Origin: Occallatibacter sp.
GTDB taxonomy: Bacteria > Acidobacteriota > Terriglobia > Terriglobales > Acidobacteriaceae
Reading direction: 5' to 3'
NCBI GenBank assembly: GCA_031296305.1
Contig: JARLFZ010000008.1
Span: forward strand, 1 to 63,881
Length of the DNA stretch: 63,881 bases
Below, in pieces: positions 55,894-63,881 of this stretch. How positions within the stretch are numbered: the first letter of the stretch is position 1; the number at the start of each line of letters is the position of its first letter. Made by a program: the position numbers and the translations under genes. A model generated the notes under the pieces. That model was not told the origin of the DNA and did no database searches. It saw only the letters and a list, made by a program, of their open reading frames with translations.

Positions 55894-57963
55894 CTACATC
55901 TTCCCGCCCTTCGTGCCGTCGTCTGCCTTGTCGGGAGCAGTCGGAGTTTTTGGACTCGGCGTTTGGCCGGGGCTGCCGGAACCGGCGGCGCCGCCGCTGT
56001 TGATCATCACCATGGTTCCCGAGATCGCGACCCCTTCCGGTCCGATAGTTACGAAGCCTCCGGGACCGACCAGACTCAACTGCATGCCGGCTTGAATGAC
56101 AACATTCATGCCGCCATTGATGTACACGGTCTGGCCGGCCTTCATGGAATAGGCCGTGCCTACCTGGATGCTTTCACTGGAACCGACATTCAGCGAGTGA
56201 GATCCTCCCACCTGCTCGGTCTGATTGCCGCCGATGCCGAGATCGGAGTTTGAACCGATCTTCTCGATGGAGTTCCCTTTGACTTCGCGGTTATAGTCCC
56301 CGCCGATCTGCTCCAACTGGTTGGCGGTGACGATGAGCGAGTCCTTGCCGCCGACAAAACGGCGATGATCGTTCTCTGTCCGCTGATCCATATCTTTTTC
56401 GGCGTTGAGAAAGATCTGTTCGCTTCCCGTCTTGTCTTCAAAGCGCAACTCATTGGCATTCGACGCAGAACCACCTTTGCTGCTGCGAGTGACCAGCCCG
56501 GAACGCGTACTGTTGTCGGGCAAGGCGTACTTGGGCATATTTACGCCGTTGTACACCGACCCGACGACGATGGGCTGATCCGGATCGCCCTCTATAAAGC
56601 CGATGAGAACCTCATCGCCCGCACGTGGCCAGTAATAGGTTCCCCATCCCTTTCCCGCCCAGGATTGCGCCACGCGCAGCAGCGTGTTGTCAGGCGTGTT
56701 GGGCTTGCGCAGGCGGTCCCACCAGAACTGCACGTTCACCCGGCCGTACTTATCGATGTACAAATCTTCGCCGGAGGGTACGACCACCTGGCCGGTGTGC
56801 ATTCCGTAAACAACCGGCTTCTCCGTTTTGATCGGCGCGCGGTAGGGAATCGACGATGGGATGGCTATGAACCTGTTTACGTATGGATCAGCAGAGCTCG
56901 CCGATCGCGTCCGGTACGAGGGCAATTGCTGTAGAGTGAGGTCGATGTGAAGCAGCAGATACTTCACGTTGAGGCTGCCCTGCGGATGCTTCTCAAGCGT
57001 GAACGTGTACCCGGTTTGCATCGGGATTGCATTGGACGCGCCCCCAACAATCACGGACTCAGCATCACCGATGTCACGGCGAACATTATTGAAGAAGGTC
57101 GTCAAATCGCCGATCTTCGAGTCGGAGGATACCTTCTTGAGGTACGCCGCTGCGCTGTCAGCGTAATCGTACTGCTCGTTGCCGTTCGATCCGAGAGGGC
57201 CTTTGGAGTCGGCGGTTGCGCCACCGGCGGGCACCGCTTTGTACTGGATGAAACTATAGTCCCAGGCCGTGTATTTTCCGGATACGAGGGAAGAACGCGA
57301 AGAGAAATCGCGAACGACAAAATCGTAAAAGCCTTCGGAGTCAGCCTGCTGCGGCGCGTAACGGAAGGAACTCTGTACCGCACAGTCGCTCAGTTTGCTC
57401 GACACATCCTGCAACGTGAGAGTGTGGTCATCGCGGGTGTGCTTGAAATAGTAGAAAATTCCATGCTGCTCCATCAGCCGCGAGATGAAGGCGAAATCCG
57501 TCTCACGGTATTGCGTGCAATACTCCAGCGGCGTGTAGGTCTCCGACGTATCGATCGCGGGACTGATGCTGTAGGGACTCAGCACAGCCTTTATTACATC
57601 GATTACGGTCTGATTCTGAAAAACGCGCGTGTTCTTATTGAGGGTGAGAGTCCAAAGATTGGGAACGATGGTGGCGCGGTAAGTTAGGAACTCATCGTCG
57701 CCGCCGCTCAACCCGAAGTTGGAGACGATCCCGTTCACATAGCGCTGCGTGCCGGAGTCGTCCGCCTGAATTCCCACGCAGACTTTCTGGCCAACGATTT
57801 TCTTGGGGTCGATGGCGGTTTGAGTTTCGGCGAGGAGCTCAAGCTCATAGACGAAAAGCTCCGAGACGCCCTCCACGCCTGTCAGGCGCTCAGGAAGCAG
57901 CACGTTCGCGCCCAGCGGACTGGTGAAGGTGAGGAGTCGGCTTGTCTGTGCGAATGCAGGCAT
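55894..57963 (-). CDS. vgrG: T6SS spike protein VgrG (TssI)
   Basis: 689 residues. The gp27-like part (about 1-370) has LLTFTSPLGANVLLPERLTG, YCTQYRETDFAFISRLMEQH and GIFYYFKHTRDDHTLTLQD. The gp5 OB part has VVVPSGEDLYIDKYGRVNVQ, VQFWWDRLRKPNTPDNTLLR, AQSWAGKGWGTYYWPRAGDE and VLIGFIEGDPDQPIVVGSVY. A needle of repeated beta turns (NQLEQIGGDYNREVKGNSIE) follows. The C-terminus (SPGQTPSPKTPTAPDKADDG) is a flexible linker without a fused toxin, so effectors attach through PAAR or adaptors. Confidence 0.96.
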   Translation of the reverse strand: MPAFAQTSRLLTFTSPLGANVLLPERLTGVEGVSELFVYELELLAETQTAIDPKKIVGQKVCVGIQADDSGTQRYVNGIVSNFGLSGGDDEFLTYRATIVPNLWTLTLNKNTRVFQNQTVIDVIKAVLSPYSISPAIDTSETYTPLEYCTQYRETDFAFISRLMEQHGIFYYFKHTRDDHTLTLQDVSSKLSDCAVQSSFRYAPQQADSEGFYDFVVRDFSSRSSLVSGKYTAWDYSFIQYKAVPAGGATADSKGPLGSNGNEQYDYADSAAAYLKKVSSDSKIGDLTTFFNNVRRDIGDAESVIVGGASNAIPMQTGYTFTLEKHPQGSLNVKYLLLHIDLTLQQLPSYRTRSASSADPYVNRFIAIPSSIPYRAPIKTEKPVVYGMHTGQVVVPSGEDLYIDKYGRVNVQFWWDRLRKPNTPDNTLLRVAQSWAGKGWGTYYWPRAGDEVLIGFIEGDPDQPIVVGSVYNGVNMPKYALPDNSTRSGLVTRSSKGGSASNANELRFEDKTGSEQIFLNAEKDMDQRTENDHRRFVGGKDSLIVTANQLEQIGGDYNREVKGNSIEKIGSNSDLGIGGNQTEQVGGSHSLNVGSSESIQVGTAYSMKAGQTVYINGGMNVVIQAGMQLSLVGPGGFVTIGPEGVAISGTMVMINSGGAAGSGSPGQTPSPKTPTAPDKADDGTKGGKM

Positions 57964-58008
57964 GTGTTTGCGCCAGGGCTTTCTTGCCGCGGGATGTCAA
58001 CCGCGGGT

Positions 58009-60735
58009 TCAGGTTGCCGATGCAACGCTGCTCGATTGAGCGGCGGAATCTGTCTTCGCCTGAGCAGCGGTGTCGTTCGACGACCATGTATAGGTGAAGC
58101 GGCCGTCAGTTCCCACGCCGACCTGAACGCGATCCGAAGGTGTTTCCTCGGCCATGCGCGAAAGCAGTTCGCGTGCGATCTCCGGCAGCATCGTATTGGA
58201 GAGGATATTATCCACGTTGCGCGCGCCGCTCTCCACTTCAGTACAGCGCTTGGCTACTTCTTCGATCACCACGTCGTCGCAGGCCATGGCGATTTTGTGG
58301 TTCTCGAGCAAGCGGCGCTGGATTTTGCCAAGCTTGAGCAGAATGATCTGCTTGAGTGCCTCGTCGCGCACCGGGAAATAGGGAACGATCAGCATTCGTC
58401 CCAGGAACGCCGGCTTGAAGATCTTGTTCAACTCCGGCTTGATCGCGAGCGCCAGTCCCTCGCTGTCCGGCATCGTCTCCTTATCCGCGGTCAGCTTTGA
58501 CAATGTATCCGTAGCCGCATTCGTGGTGAGGATGAGGACGCAGTTCTTGAAATCGATGGAGCGGCCTTCGCCGTCTTCCAGATTGCCCTTGTCGAAGACC
58601 TGGTAGAACAATTCCAGCACATCGGGGTGCGCCTTCTCCACCTCATCGAGCAGGACAACAGAGTACGGGCGCCGGCGCACGGCTTCGGTCAGCACGCCGC
58701 CTTCGCCGTAACCCACGTATCCGGGCGGTGAGCCCTTCAGAGTTGAGACGGTATGCGCCTCCTGGAACTCCGACATATTGATGGTAACCAGATTCCGCTC
58801 GCCGCCGTAGAGCAGATCGGCGAGGGCCAGCGCAGTCTCGGTCTTTCCCACGCCGCTGGGACCCACGAGCATGAATACACCGACCGGCTTGCCCGGATCG
58901 TCCAAACGGGCGCGTGACGTGATGATGCGCTGCGCGATGGCGGCCAGGGCGTGATCCTGCCCGATCACCCGCTTGCGCAGGTGACCGTCCAGATCGAGCA
59001 CTGTGGCGATTTCATCCTTCACCATCTTGCCCAGTGGAATGCCGGTCCACGCCGAAATCACTTCGCCGACAATACGTTCATCGACGCAAACATGAATGAG
59101 CGGGTTCTCGCCCTGGGCTGTCGTGAGCTGCTCCTCGAGCGCGCGGAGAGCTTCAAGTGAGGGCTTCTCGGCAACCGCGCCATCGGCTTCGGTCTTAACC
59201 GCCTCGGCGCCGGACTCGAGAGCTGTGCGCATGGCGCGAATGCGTCGCACCAGCTCAATTTCCTTCTCCCATTGCGACTTCAAATTCGCCAGCTTTGCTT
59301 CTTCGGCAACCAGTTGTTCCCCAATGACGCCCAGCCGCTCCGCGTGTTGCTCGCCGACCGCGGTTTCGCGCTCCAGAATCTGCTTTTGTACTTTGAGATC
59401 GTCAATGCGCCGCGTGGCATCTTCGATGGGCGGCGGAATTGTGTTCTGGCCAAGCGAGAGCCGCGCACAGGCGGTATCGAGCACGCTCACCGCCTTGTCG
59501 GGCAACTGCCGTCCGGCGAGATAGCGGTGTGAGAGCCTGACGGTTGCGGTGACGGCCTCGTGGAGAATGCGCAGATCGTGGTGCTTCTCGAGCGCCGGAA
59601 CAATACCGCGCATCATCGTGTCGCACTGGAGTTCAGTCGGCTCCTCCACTTTGACCACTTGGAATCGCCGCGCCAGGGCCGCGTCTTTTTCGAAGTATTT
59701 CTTGTATTCGGACCAGGTGGTAGCGGCGATGGTGCGCAGCTCGCCGCGGGCCAACGCCGGTTTCAGCAGATTGGCGGCATCGTTCTGACCTGCCTGACCG
59801 CCCGCCCCGATCATCGTATGAGCCTCATCGATGAACAGAATGATGGGATGGGGAGAGGATTTCACCTCTTCAATGAGTCCCTTCAGACGATTCTCGAATT
59901 CGCCTTTGACTCCTGCTCCGGCCTGCAGGAGCGCGAGATCGAGGCTGTGAAGCTGAACGTTGCGCAAAGGCGGAGGAACATCTCCGCTGGCCAGCCGCAG
60001 CGCAAAACCTTCGACCACGGCGGTTTTGCCGACGCCAGCTTCGCCCGTGAGGATGGGATTGTTCTGCCGGCGGCGCATGAGAATGTCGACCACCTGGCGG
60101 ATTTCCATATCGCGGCCCAGCACGGGATCGATCTTGCCCGCCTTGGCATTGGCGGTCATGTTCACGGTGTATTGATTGAGGTGCGGCGTTTTGCCGGAGC
60201 CCGCGGGGCGCGGCGCATCGCCTTCCTCGCGAGGACCGTCGACGGCGCCGCCGACCGATGCCTCACGCGACTTCTCGGTAATGGCAAAGAAGTCGGTGCG
60301 CAGACCTTCGGCCGGAATCAATTGCAGCTCTTTGCTGATGTCGCGAACGAGCCGCTGCAGCTCGTCGTTTGAAAGCAGGGCCAGCAGTGTGAAACCGGTA
60401 CGAATCTGGCTCACGTCATATTCGATGGTGGCCACCGTCCAGGCCTCGGTGAGCATTTTCACCAGCAGTGGGCTAAAGGCCGGACTGCGAGCGTTGCCCG
60501 ACTTCAATCTGTCGAGGCTGCGTTGCAACTCGCTGGTCAGGCGTGAGCGATCGACGCCATACTGTCTGAGAATCAATGCGATGTCGTTGTCAGAGCTGTC
60601 GATGGCCTTGAGCAAATAGTGTTCGATCTCAATATCGTAGTGGGTGCGAGAAACACAGAGGCCTGCCGCGGCCTCAAGGGCGTTTCGCGTCGCGTCGTCC
60701 ACCTTGCCAATCAACGACTTCAGGTTCAAACTCAT
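58009..60735 (-). CDS. clpV: T6SS sheath-recycling ATPase ClpV (TssH)
   Basis: 908 residues from ATG 60735 (GGAGG upstream). The N-domain ([20 protein letters not shown]) is followed by AAA1 with Walker [21 protein letters not shown] (about residue 225) and [20 protein letters not shown], the middle coiled region, and AAA2 with [20 protein letters not shown] and [20 protein letters not shown]. It disassembles contracted sheath. The early KSLIGKVDD and the length favour ClpV over ClpB; the T6SS neighbours confirm it. Confidence 0.95.
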   Translation of the reverse strand: MSLNLKSLIGKVDDATRNALEAAAGLCVSRTHYDIEIEHYLLKAIDSSDNDIALILRQYGVDRSRLTSELQRSLDRLKSGNARSPAFSPLLVKMLTEAWTVATIEYDVSQIRTGFTLLALLSNDELQRLVRDISKELQLIPAEGLRTDFFAITEKSREASVGGAVDGPREEGDAPRPAGSGKTPHLNQYTVNMTANAKAGKIDPVLGRDMEIRQVVDILMRRRQNNPILTGEAGVGKTAVVEGFALRLASGDVPPPLRNVQLHSLDLALLQAGAGVKGEFENRLKGLIEEVKSSPHPIILFIDEAHTMIGAGGQAGQNDAANLLKPALARGELRTIAATTWSEYKKYFEKDAALARRFQVVKVEEPTELQCDTMMRGIVPALEKHHDLRILHEAVTATVRLSHRYLAGRQLPDKAVSVLDTACARLSLGQNTIPPPIEDATRRIDDLKVQKQILERETAVGEQHAERLGVIGEQLVAEEAKLANLKSQWEKEIELVRRIRAMRTALESGAEAVKTEADGAVAEKPSLEALRALEEQLTTAQGENPLIHVCVDERIVGEVISAWTGIPLGKMVKDEIATVLDLDGHLRKRVIGQDHALAAIAQRIITSRARLDDPGKPVGVFMLVGPSGVGKTETALALADLLYGGERNLVTINMSEFQEAHTVSTLKGSPPGYVGYGEGGVLTEAVRRRPYSVVLLDEVEKAHPDVLELFYQVFDKGNLEDGEGRSIDFKNCVLILTTNAATDTLSKLTADKETMPDSEGLALAIKPELNKIFKPAFLGRMLIVPYFPVRDEALKQIILLKLGKIQRRLLENHKIAMACDDVVIEEVAKRCTEVESGARNVDNILSNTMLPEIARELLSRMAEETPSDRVQVGVGTDGRFTYTWSSNDTAAQAKTDSAAQSSSVASAT

Positions 60736-60767
60736 CTGTCTCGCCTCCAAGGCTGAAATAACCGCGC

Positions 60768-61811
60768 TTACGACAACATGTAGGTTGCCTCATCCGGGTC
60801 ACGATCGAAAGGCCGGTTGTGAATCCAGCTCACCAACCCCAGACACGGAGCGTCATCCTGATCGGCTCCGAGCAACATGCCGGGAACTTCATCACGGTGG
60901 AGCACAAGCCGGATGACAAAATCGAACTCCCGATTGGTGTAGAGGCGAAGCCAGTCGCGCAACGCGATGCTCGCCGGCGCACCGGGCAAAAATTCCCGAT
61001 AGCGGGCAAAACTCAACGGCCCGAGCCGAATGGTGACGGTGCCGTGCTGATCCCAGGCTTCGTCTCCCAGAATCGTCCCCATGCCCAGCCGCTCACTAAA
61101 GGTTTCAGAGCCTGTGAGAAACGTGCGGTTCTCGAGCGGCAGGCGTCTCCACATTCCGGTGAACTGATGCACGCTGACCGGTACATCGAAGTAATCTTCG
61201 AGAAGCTGTTTGAGCCCCTGCGCGGTAGGACGCCTCTGAGACAGCAGCCCGGAATAGTAGAGGCAAGCTCCATCTTCAATGTCCATGCGGTGGGTGAGCG
61301 GCTCCATACCGAGCCCGATCAGATCCATCAGTTTTTCGGTAATCAGATCGTCGCCCGCACCGGTACGCTCAAAAGCGATGTAAAAGTGGTTCTTTTGCCA
61401 GCCGCGGTAAAACAGCGAAATCAAGCGGTGATTGAAAATGTCGAAGAAATCGCCGGGGCCGCGGTCTTTTTCACGACTCCGTTCCAAAAGGAACTCCGTG
61501 TACACGGACGGCAAAACTCCCACGGCGGCGCTGAGCCCCATGAAGTTGACTGACAGCGCAGGCTGCCCATCGTCGCCGATCGCGAAGTCCTGAATCTCGC
61601 TGGCAGGAAAGGAGAGCGAAGGAACTGAGGAGAAGCGCACCACTTCGTTCGCGGGGGAAACGAATAGCCCCACCGGATTGCGGTCCGGATACAACCGTCC
61701 AAGCAGGCGCACTGCCTGAAAGAAATGGACGGAGTAAGGCTCCTCGTCGAGGAGCGCTCGCAGGGCCGCAAATCTTAGATCAGCGGCTTGTATCCCGCTT
61801 TCGGTAGCCAT
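60768..61811 (-). CDS. tssG: T6SS baseplate protein TssG
   Basis: 347 residues from ATG 61811 (AAAGGAG upstream), overlapping the tssF stop by 37 nt. TssG features are PYSVHFFQAVRLLGRLYPDR, EVVRFSSVPSLSFPASEIQD, SVNFMGLSAAVGVLPSVYTE, FDIFNHRLISLFYRGWQKNH and LGMGTILGDEAWDQHGTVTI. It forms part of the baseplate wedge with TssE, TssF and TssK. Confidence 0.94.
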   Translation of the reverse strand: MATESGIQAADLRFAALRALLDEEPYSVHFFQAVRLLGRLYPDRNPVGLFVSPANEVVRFSSVPSLSFPASEIQDFAIGDDGQPALSVNFMGLSAAVGVLPSVYTEFLLERSREKDRGPGDFFDIFNHRLISLFYRGWQKNHFYIAFERTGAGDDLITEKLMDLIGLGMEPLTHRMDIEDGACLYYSGLLSQRRPTAQGLKQLLEDYFDVPVSVHQFTGMWRRLPLENRTFLTGSETFSERLGMGTILGDEAWDQHGTVTIRLGPLSFARYREFLPGAPASIALRDWLRLYTNREFDFVIRLVLHRDEVPGMLLGADQDDAPCLGLVSWIHNRPFDRDPDEATYMLS

Positions 61812-63616
61812 TCGCCGAGCCACTCCTTTCTTTGATTTGTGCGTGCCGCCAGTTGGCAAAAGCTGTTAATGGATGTGTAGCAACCCAGAAAACGGTCGAG
61901 TACGGTAGCAAGGAGATAGGCGCTTCCGCCCACAAACTGACGTTCGTCAAACTCGATTTCAACGCGCGTTCCCCGCGCGGGCAGGTCTCCATAGACCGAT
62001 CGCATAATGGCGAAATGGGGCCTGGAGCTGACTTGGGTGATGCCGCCGATCTGGTTTTCAAGATACGAGGAATCGGTAAAATTGTGGAGGCGGAGGATCT
62101 CCTGGAACGCGTTGACGCCCCCTTCAACGATCGAGAGATAGTTGAGCGACAGTTGAGAGACAAGGCGCCACAACTGCCCTTTGGCCCGCGGCGGATCGTA
62201 ACTAGGCGTAGGTCTGCGTAACGCGATGATTTGACGGATCGCAGGAAAATCCTCGGCGACGAAGTCTCCGTCTTCCAGCCCAAACGGAAGGCGGGAGGGC
62301 AGATCGAAATCGGAGCAGGAACAGCGCACCGTCAGCACTTCGGCATTGGGTTCGGTCAGCACGCCATCCACGTCAACCAGAGCGAGGTGCATGGTTGAAG
62401 GCTCGCGCTCACCTAGCTCGTTTCTGCGGCGGACGGCGTGCCAGTACGCACGATTCCCGGTCTTTCGCGTCTGATAGCGATAGGCATAGAGCGGCTCAAT
62501 GAGCGTGCTTTCGCGGCGTACCGTGTTGGATGCCATCACCTCGTCAATCGAGTGAATCTCCGTCTTATCCTGCCGCCGCAGGTTTGGGATTACTTGATAC
62601 TCGTGTTTTGTATGCGTAACGAGAATTGGTTCGGCCACCTGCGAATACAAGTTGACGACGGGAGTGCATCCGAGGCGAACGGTGCGTGCCGAGACACCGA
62701 CCTCGAGGTCCTGGCTTCGTTCCGGCCGCTCAAAGCGCGAGCAAAAGAACAGCAGCTCCGCCTGGCTGGTGCAGCCCGCCTCGACGATGGCCTCCAGCCC
62801 GGTCAGTTCCAGGAAGAGGAATTTCTCAGGAAAGGTGAAGTACTCCTGCAACAGGCGGAAACCGTCAAATGATCTTCTAGGAAACGGGAGCAGCGCCTCG
62901 TCTTCCTCGAAACCCATGGCGCGCAGACGTGCCGTTGAGATGGCAACGGTCCTGGCGTCCCGTTGTTGCGGATTGCGCGCGAGAATCGCAATGCAGTTAC
63001 GGGAAAGCAGCTCATACAGAGTGTGGGCAACGTTTGATTCACCGGCGAGGTAAAAGGCCAATCTCCCGGCATTGAGTTGCGCGAACTCGACGTCGCGCGC
63101 GCATTCGAGCTTGATTCGCAGTACGCCCACCGCGCCGGGAACGCGAACCGGTCCCGTCAGCCGCTCCGGCTGCCGCCAATCGCATTCGCTCACCGTAAAC
63201 GGCCACAGGTCGACTGGGTAGGCGGTACGAAAGCGGCATGGCGCTCCGTCCACCAATCGCTTGGTCAGCAACGGCGTTCCGGCGGGCATGGTCTGGCCCG
63301 CGGTCTGCTTGCCCTGTGCCGGATCGACCTGGCACTCTACGACGGTCATGGACGGAATAGGGCGCAGGTAATGGGGCGCTACAATGCCGAGCAAGGCGGA
63401 GGTAATTTCAGGGAAATCGTCCTCAATGCGCAAATGGATTCGTGCGGCGAGAAATGCGAATCCTTCGAGCAAGCGCTCGACGTGAGGGTCGTCGCAGCGA
63501 TCGGCTTCGAGCAAGAGCCGGTTAGCCACGCGCGGATACTTCTCAGCGAACTTGCCCCCAAGCTGGCGAAGGTAGCCAAGTTCGCGTTCGTAGTATTCGA
63601 GAAGCTCTTCGCGCAT
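61775..63616 (-). CDS. tssF: T6SS baseplate protein TssF
   Basis: 613 residues. MREELLEYYERELGYLRQLG and GKFAEKYPRVANRLLLEADR, then DPHVERLLEGFAFLAARIHL and SALLGIVAPHYLRPIPSMTV, are textbook TssF openings. Later parts (LFLELTGLEAIVEAGCTSQA; LSLNYLSIVEGGVNAFQEIL; VEIEFDERQFVGGSAYLLAT) also match. It scaffolds the baseplate wedge around VgrG. It begins 3 nt after the tssE stop. Confidence 0.96.
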   Translation of the reverse strand: MREELLEYYERELGYLRQLGGKFAEKYPRVANRLLLEADRCDDPHVERLLEGFAFLAARIHLRIEDDFPEITSALLGIVAPHYLRPIPSMTVVECQVDPAQGKQTAGQTMPAGTPLLTKRLVDGAPCRFRTAYPVDLWPFTVSECDWRQPERLTGPVRVPGAVGVLRIKLECARDVEFAQLNAGRLAFYLAGESNVAHTLYELLSRNCIAILARNPQQRDARTVAISTARLRAMGFEEDEALLPFPRRSFDGFRLLQEYFTFPEKFLFLELTGLEAIVEAGCTSQAELLFFCSRFERPERSQDLEVGVSARTVRLGCTPVVNLYSQVAEPILVTHTKHEYQVIPNLRRQDKTEIHSIDEVMASNTVRRESTLIEPLYAYRYQTRKTGNRAYWHAVRRRNELGEREPSTMHLALVDVDGVLTEPNAEVLTVRCSCSDFDLPSRLPFGLEDGDFVAEDFPAIRQIIALRRPTPSYDPPRAKGQLWRLVSQLSLNYLSIVEGGVNAFQEILRLHNFTDSSYLENQIGGITQVSSRPHFAIMRSVYGDLPARGTRVEIEFDERQFVGGSAYLLATVLDRFLGCYTSINSFCQLAARTNQRKEWLGEWLPKAGYKPLI

Positions 63617-63619
63617 GGG

Positions 63620-63881
63620 CTATTTTACCTTGTACTCGCCGCTGGTTAGCTCGAGCACCGTGTCGAAGCCAATCTCCTCAGGCGCGGGATCGAGCCTCAG
63701 ATTCCCGTCGATGTGAAAGCGCAAGCGCCGATCCTTGGTGTCGGAGCCTTCGAGTTTCACGTGAATGTCCATCAGGCGGGGCTCGAAGTTGCGCAGGCAC
63801 GCCAAAATGGCCAGGCGTAACGTATTGTGGTCGGACGGCGAAAGCAGACCAAGGGAAGTGATGTCGGGCAGCCCGTAGTTA
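63620..63881 (-). CDS. tssE: T6SS baseplate protein TssE (gp25-like), 5' part cut off
   Basis: The frame is open to the right edge, so the N-terminal part is missing. The visible 86 residues read NYGLPDITSLGLLSPSDHNT, then ILACLRNFEPRLMDIHVKLE and LRFHIDGNLRLDPAPEEIGF, ending ELTSGEYKVK. This is the gp25-like lysozyme-fold of TssE, including the conserved E and FEPRL region that holds the sheath. It leads the tssE-F-G-clpV-vgrG order. Confidence 0.93.
   Translation of the reverse strand, partial: NYGLPDITSLGLLSPSDHNTLRLAILACLRNFEPRLMDIHVKLEGSDTKDRRLRFHIDGNLRLDPAPEEIGFDTVLELTSGEYKVK

Overview
The window looks like chromosomal DNA of an Acidobacteriota member (class Terriglobia or a close relative). 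The basis is lineage-typical proteins: two VWA proteins of the acidobacterial TIGR03436 type, a TIGR03435 'soil-associated' protein, a DUF6599-like protein, many secreted proteins of unknown function, and high-GC coding sequence. The genus cannot be named from the sequence alone. The gene content suggests a heterotroph that uses plant polysaccharide (GH67 alpha-glucuronidase, FucP-type sugar symporter, alpha-glucan phosphorylase), makes cytochrome c and molybdopterin, and can build a flagellum.

Layout, left to right. 1-5 kb: the 3' end of an alpha-glucan phosphorylase, a TacA/TacT-type toxin-antitoxin pair with a likely operator, mtnA, and a sugar symporter. 4.6-7.9 kb: a solitary 924-residue flagellin behind a sigma-28-like promoter and four phased 22-bp iterons. 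7.9-24 kb: an NfnAB-type flavin oxidoreductase pair, a NUDIX gene interrupted by an in-frame stop, a thioredoxin-like protein, a TatA with a zinc-ribbon tail, VWA proteins, PhzF, a CheY-like receiver, a PIN-TRAM protein, acetyltransferases and a tandem PilZ protein. 24-36 kb: GH67, a PabB-PabC fusion, kbl-ruvA, and a cytochrome c maturation operon (ccmE-ccmA-ybaK-ccmB) whose CcmE has Cys in place of the haem-binding His. 36-49 kb: a duplicated secreted protein, moaC, moeA, two tandem TPR paralogues, a GNAT, trmFO, TIGR03435, DUF6599, a candidate small RNA and a DUF2007/zinc-ribbon protein.

49.7-63.9 kb: tRNA-Thr(CGT), then a 45-nt 3' remnant of a tRNA-Glu, then a type VI secretion (T6SS) block that runs off the right edge. 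On the minus strand the order is tssE-tssF-tssG-clpV-vgrG-helical protein-lipase-ankyrin lipoprotein-PAAR-FHA/DUF4123. It converges on a plus-strand FHA-TM-lytic transglycosylase gene. The likely logic is that baseplate (TssEFG) and recycling ATPase (ClpV) serve a VgrG/PAAR spike carrying a lipase effector, with the ankyrin lipoprotein as immunity, DUF4123 as loading chaperone and the transglycosylase opening the wall. FHA domains on both the chaperone and the wall enzyme suggest phosphothreonine control.

A second layer is a set of small dispersed palindromes that repeat across unrelated loci. Some lie in frame inside housekeeping genes (trmFO, moeA, phzF, pabBC), where they add short peptide inserts. 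One family is a two-hairpin element whose first stem differs in sequence at each of four complete copies yet stays perfectly self-complementary.
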